Part shown: piece by piece, positions 62,283 through 64,000 of the stretch | How the letters are laid out: every line of letters begins with the position of its first letter | Position numbering within the stretch: the first letter of the stretch is position 1 | NCBI RefSeq assembly: GCF_900182955.1 | Contig: NZ_FXUL01000008.1 | Location: forward strand, 1-64,000 | DNA length: 64,000 nt | From: Noviherbaspirillum suwonense | GTDB lineage: Bacteria > Pseudomonadota > Gammaproteobacteria > Burkholderiales > Burkholderiaceae_D | Direction of reading: 5' to 3' | Translations under genes and position numbers: made by a program | Notes under the pieces: model-generated | Told to the model about the DNA's origin: nothing | What the model saw: only the letters and a program-made list of their open reading frames with translations | The model's database searches: none

Positions 62283-62891
62283 ATGAAACTCTATTACTCT
62301 CCTGGCGCCTGTTCGATGGCGCCGCACATCGTGGCACGGGAGGCTGGCATTCCGATCGACCTCGTCAAGGTCGACATCCCGAACAAGAAAACCGAGGACG
62401 GCGGCGACTTCTGGCAGGTCAATGCCAAGGGCTACGTGCCGGCGCTGCAACTCGACGACGGCAGCGTGCTGACCGAGGTCGGCGTGATCTGCCAGTACCT
62501 GGCCGACCAGGCGCCGCAGTCGGGCCTGGTGCCGGCATTCGGCGGCATGGCGCGCTACGAGCAGATGGCCGCGCTGAATTTCGCGTCGTCCGAAGTCCAC
62601 AAGCAGCTTGGCGCGCTGTTCAACCCGAAGATGACGCCGGAAATGCGGGAAGTCCAGCTCGGCACCATCGGCCGCAGGCTGGACACTCTGGAGCAGATGC
62701 TCGCCGGTAAAAGCTTCATCGCCGGCGACGCGTTCACCGCCGCCGACGCCTACCTGTTCACCGTGCTGAACTGGACCAAGCCGCTGAAGGTCGATGTCTC
62801 GAAGTGGCCCAATATCCAGGCCTACATGGCGCGCGTCGGCAGCCGTCCGAAAGTGCAGGAAACGCTGAAGGCCGAAGGACTGGTCAGCTAG
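62283..62891 (+). CDS. Beta-class glutathione S-transferase
   Basis: The 202-residue cytoplasmic protein has a thioredoxin-like N-terminal domain and helical C-terminal domain. MKLYYSPGACSMAPHIVARE contains Cys10, the glutathione-contacting residue of bacterial beta-class GSTs; VPALQLDDG has the cis-proline; FIAGDAFTAADAYLF is the N-capping/hydrophobic-staple motif. The start at 62283 begins exactly at the conserved N-terminus. Confidence 0.93.
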   Translation: MKLYYSPGACSMAPHIVAREAGIPIDLVKVDIPNKKTEDGGDFWQVNAKGYVPALQLDDGSVLTEVGVICQYLADQAPQSGLVPAFGGMARYEQMAALNFASSEVHKQLGALFNPKMTPEMREVQLGTIGRRLDTLEQMLAGKSFIAGDAFTAADAYLFTVLNWTKPLKVDVSKWPNIQAYMARVGSRPKVQETLKAEGLVS

Positions 62892-62935
62892 CGTTCGAAG
62901 TCATCCGGTCCTGGGCCTGGGCGGCTAGACCGGCA

Positions 62936-62964
62936 GGGGTAATGCGGCAAGCGCATTACTCCCC
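62936..62964. repeat. Palindromic intergenic repeat, copy 4
   Basis: GGGGTAATGCG and CGCATTACTCCCC form an imperfect palindrome around GCAAG. It lies 45 bases after the GST stop, paired with copy 5. Confidence 0.6.
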
Positions 62965-63015
62965 TTGAGCCAATCGAGTCATCGCGACCGGATGACATCG
63001 ATGGCTCGAATTCGC

Positions 63016-63051
63016 AGGGTGTGATGCGCTTGCGCTTATTACACCCTACGG
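63016..63051. repeat. Palindromic intergenic repeat, copy 5
   Basis: AGGGTGTGATGCGC and GCGCTTATTACACCCT pair imperfectly, followed by ACGGACTTCGATGGC, which also resembles the flank of copy 3 (ACGGATTTTCATGGC). Copies 4 and 5 sit in the gap between the GST gene and the DUF6351-like gene. Confidence 0.68.
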
Positions 63052-63142
63052 ACTTCGATGGCACCTCGTGAGCGCGTACCGGTACTGGACCGGGTAGCCA
63101 TCTTCAGGGATGCGCCGGTGTCGCCGGCGCATCCTTTTCCCC

Positions 63143-64000
63143 TTATTGCCCCAGCGGCTGGCCTGCCACGATCTGGCCCTGGCCGGTGACCTTCAGCCAG
63201 GTGCCGGCCAGCGGCTGCTCGGCCACGCCCGGCTTGCTGTAATCGCAGACGCCGCCGGTGAAGACCTGCTTCAGCTTCGCGAGATCGGCATCGCGCGCGG
63301 CGCCGGTCCAGGCCGTGTTGAGCGCCGCATAGCCGGCATAGTCGGCCGGGTTCACCGGCTTCAGCTGGCATTGGACGACCCGGCCCGTCAGCGGTTCGCC
63401 AGCCTCGAAGCGCGGATAGGACGACGCCGGGAACATCGCATTGCAGCGCGACGGCGTCGCGCCCGCGCCGACCGTGCCGGCCGGCTGAGTTGTGCCATTC
63501 CCTTTCAGGAACACGGTGTTGAAGCCGCCGAAGGTCTGCGGCTCGGCGATGAAGTCGTTCGCCGCACCCGGCGTGCTCGCGCCGAAGCAGCCGTCGACCA
63601 TGTCGGCCGGCTTGTTGCGCAGCACGGCGGCCGCGCGCGTGGTGGAGGTCTTGTCATTCACCGTCGCGGTCAGCCAGCGGTCCATGCCATCGAGCGCCCT
63701 CTCCATCACGATATCGCGGCGGCCGCTGTAGGCCGGACGCGGCGGCAGGACCGGGCTGGCCGCATTCGCATGCGCATCCTGGACGAAGGCCGGCACGTTG
63801 GCCTGGCCATTCCACATCACGTGATTGTCGAAATGCCCATTGGCCGCCTTCAGCCTTGCGCGCACCATGTAATGGAAGAACTTCAGGTGCAGGTCGCCGC
63901 CGCCGCTGGCTTCATTGTTCAGGCCGTCCATGTCCAGCATCGCGGTCTGCGCCAGGCCGCCGCCGCCGTACATGATCATGCCCGAGCGGTACGCGTTCCT
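63143..64000 (-). CDS. DUF6351-like exported protein, C-terminal part (cut by the right edge)
   Basis: The open frame runs from the window edge (RNAYRSGMIMYGGGGLAQT) to the stop at 63143, at least 285 residues. Phrases such as MERALDGMDRWLTATVNDKT, MVDGCFGAS, CQLKPVNPADY and DYSKPGVAEQPLAGTWLKV match the C-terminal part of large secreted DUF6351 proteins of Burkholderiales, which have an alpha/beta-hydrolase-like core. Several cysteines suggest disulfides and a periplasmic or secreted place. The start is outside the window. Confidence 0.7.
   Translation of the reverse strand, partial: RNAYRSGMIMYGGGGLAQTAMLDMDGLNNEASGGGDLHLKFFHYMVRARLKAANGHFDNHVMWNGQANVPAFVQDAHANAASPVLPPRPAYSGRRDIVMERALDGMDRWLTATVNDKTSTTRAAAVLRNKPADMVDGCFGASTPGAANDFIAEPQTFGGFNTVFLKGNGTTQPAGTVGAGATPSRCNAMFPASSYPRFEAGEPLTGRVVQCQLKPVNPADYAGYAALNTAWTGAARDADLAKLKQVFTGGVCDYSKPGVAEQPLAGTWLKVTGQGQIVAGQPLGQ

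Noticed and set aside
23854-63051. CRISPR array made of the palindromic repeats
   Set aside because: Copies are far apart or in pairs with unequal spacers, are imperfect, and no cas gene is present.

Overview
The window is GC-rich (by eye about 65%) and its gene content fits a betaproteobacterium of the order Burkholderiales, most likely Oxalobacteraceae. Pointers are a Bug/TctC-type receptor plus a decayed one, a YjfB-family protein, a PhoX phosphatase, several ABC uptake operons and a tetrapyrrole-free, PQQ-type periplasmic oxidation pair. The family assignment is inference from gene content. No rRNA, tRNA or CRISPR array was recognised.

Region 1 (1-7.4 kb) is the most unusual part. It begins with the end of an insertion sequence at the left edge. 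A leftward operon follows: a TSUP sulfite-exporter-family permease, cysD, and a cysN-cysC fusion, which together make the activated sulfate donor PAPS. From the same intergenic region a rightward operon encodes a sugar-phosphate cyclase resembling 2-deoxy-scyllo-inosose synthase, a TIM-barrel isomerase of the IolE/IolI superfamily, and a PAPS-dependent sulfotransferase. Read together, this looks like an undescribed pathway for a sulfated cyclitol, organised like rhizobial nodPQ-nodH but without nodulation genes.

Region 2 (7.4-24 kb) holds a c-di-GMP phosphodiesterase with a degenerate GGDEF domain, a five-gene peptide/nickel-type ABC importer, an SDR, a chemoreceptor with a CheR-docking tail, an arsR-acr3-arsH operon with a clear operator, and an L-lactate permease with a strong terminator.

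Region 3 (24-40.6 kb) holds a Ser/Thr kinase fused to MORN repeats, a UV-damage endonuclease, YjbQ, a PQQ dehydrogenase with a lanthanide-type aspartate plus a dihaem cytochrome c, an ankyrin protein, and a branched-chain-type ABC operon (SBP, H, M, G, F, hydrolase). The ABC operon is divergent from a GntR regulator, an aldehyde dehydrogenase and a hydrolase-fold protein that lacks its nucleophile serine. Two identical palindromes mark the GntR control region.

Region 4 (40.6-49.8 kb) is an accessory stretch, partly richer in A+T. It contains a highly divergent ornithine/aspartate carbamoyltransferase homologue flanked by two small ferredoxin-fold proteins, a HAD phosphatase, an XRE regulator with a methyltransferase, many small membrane or secreted proteins, and gene remnants.

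Region 5 (49.8-64 kb) holds PhoX, an exported Ppx/GppA-like protein, a DUF4337 protein, a lipoprotein GDPD, an MFS exporter, an AI-2E-family permease, a Bug receptor with an FAD oxidoreductase, a small protein behind a CA/TG microsatellite, a PACE-family efflux pump, a beta-class GST and the C-terminal part of a DUF6351-like protein cut by the right edge. Palindromic intergenic repeats of one family occur at 23.9, 39.5 and 63.0 kb. GC-rich hairpins sit between the first and second genes of three operons.
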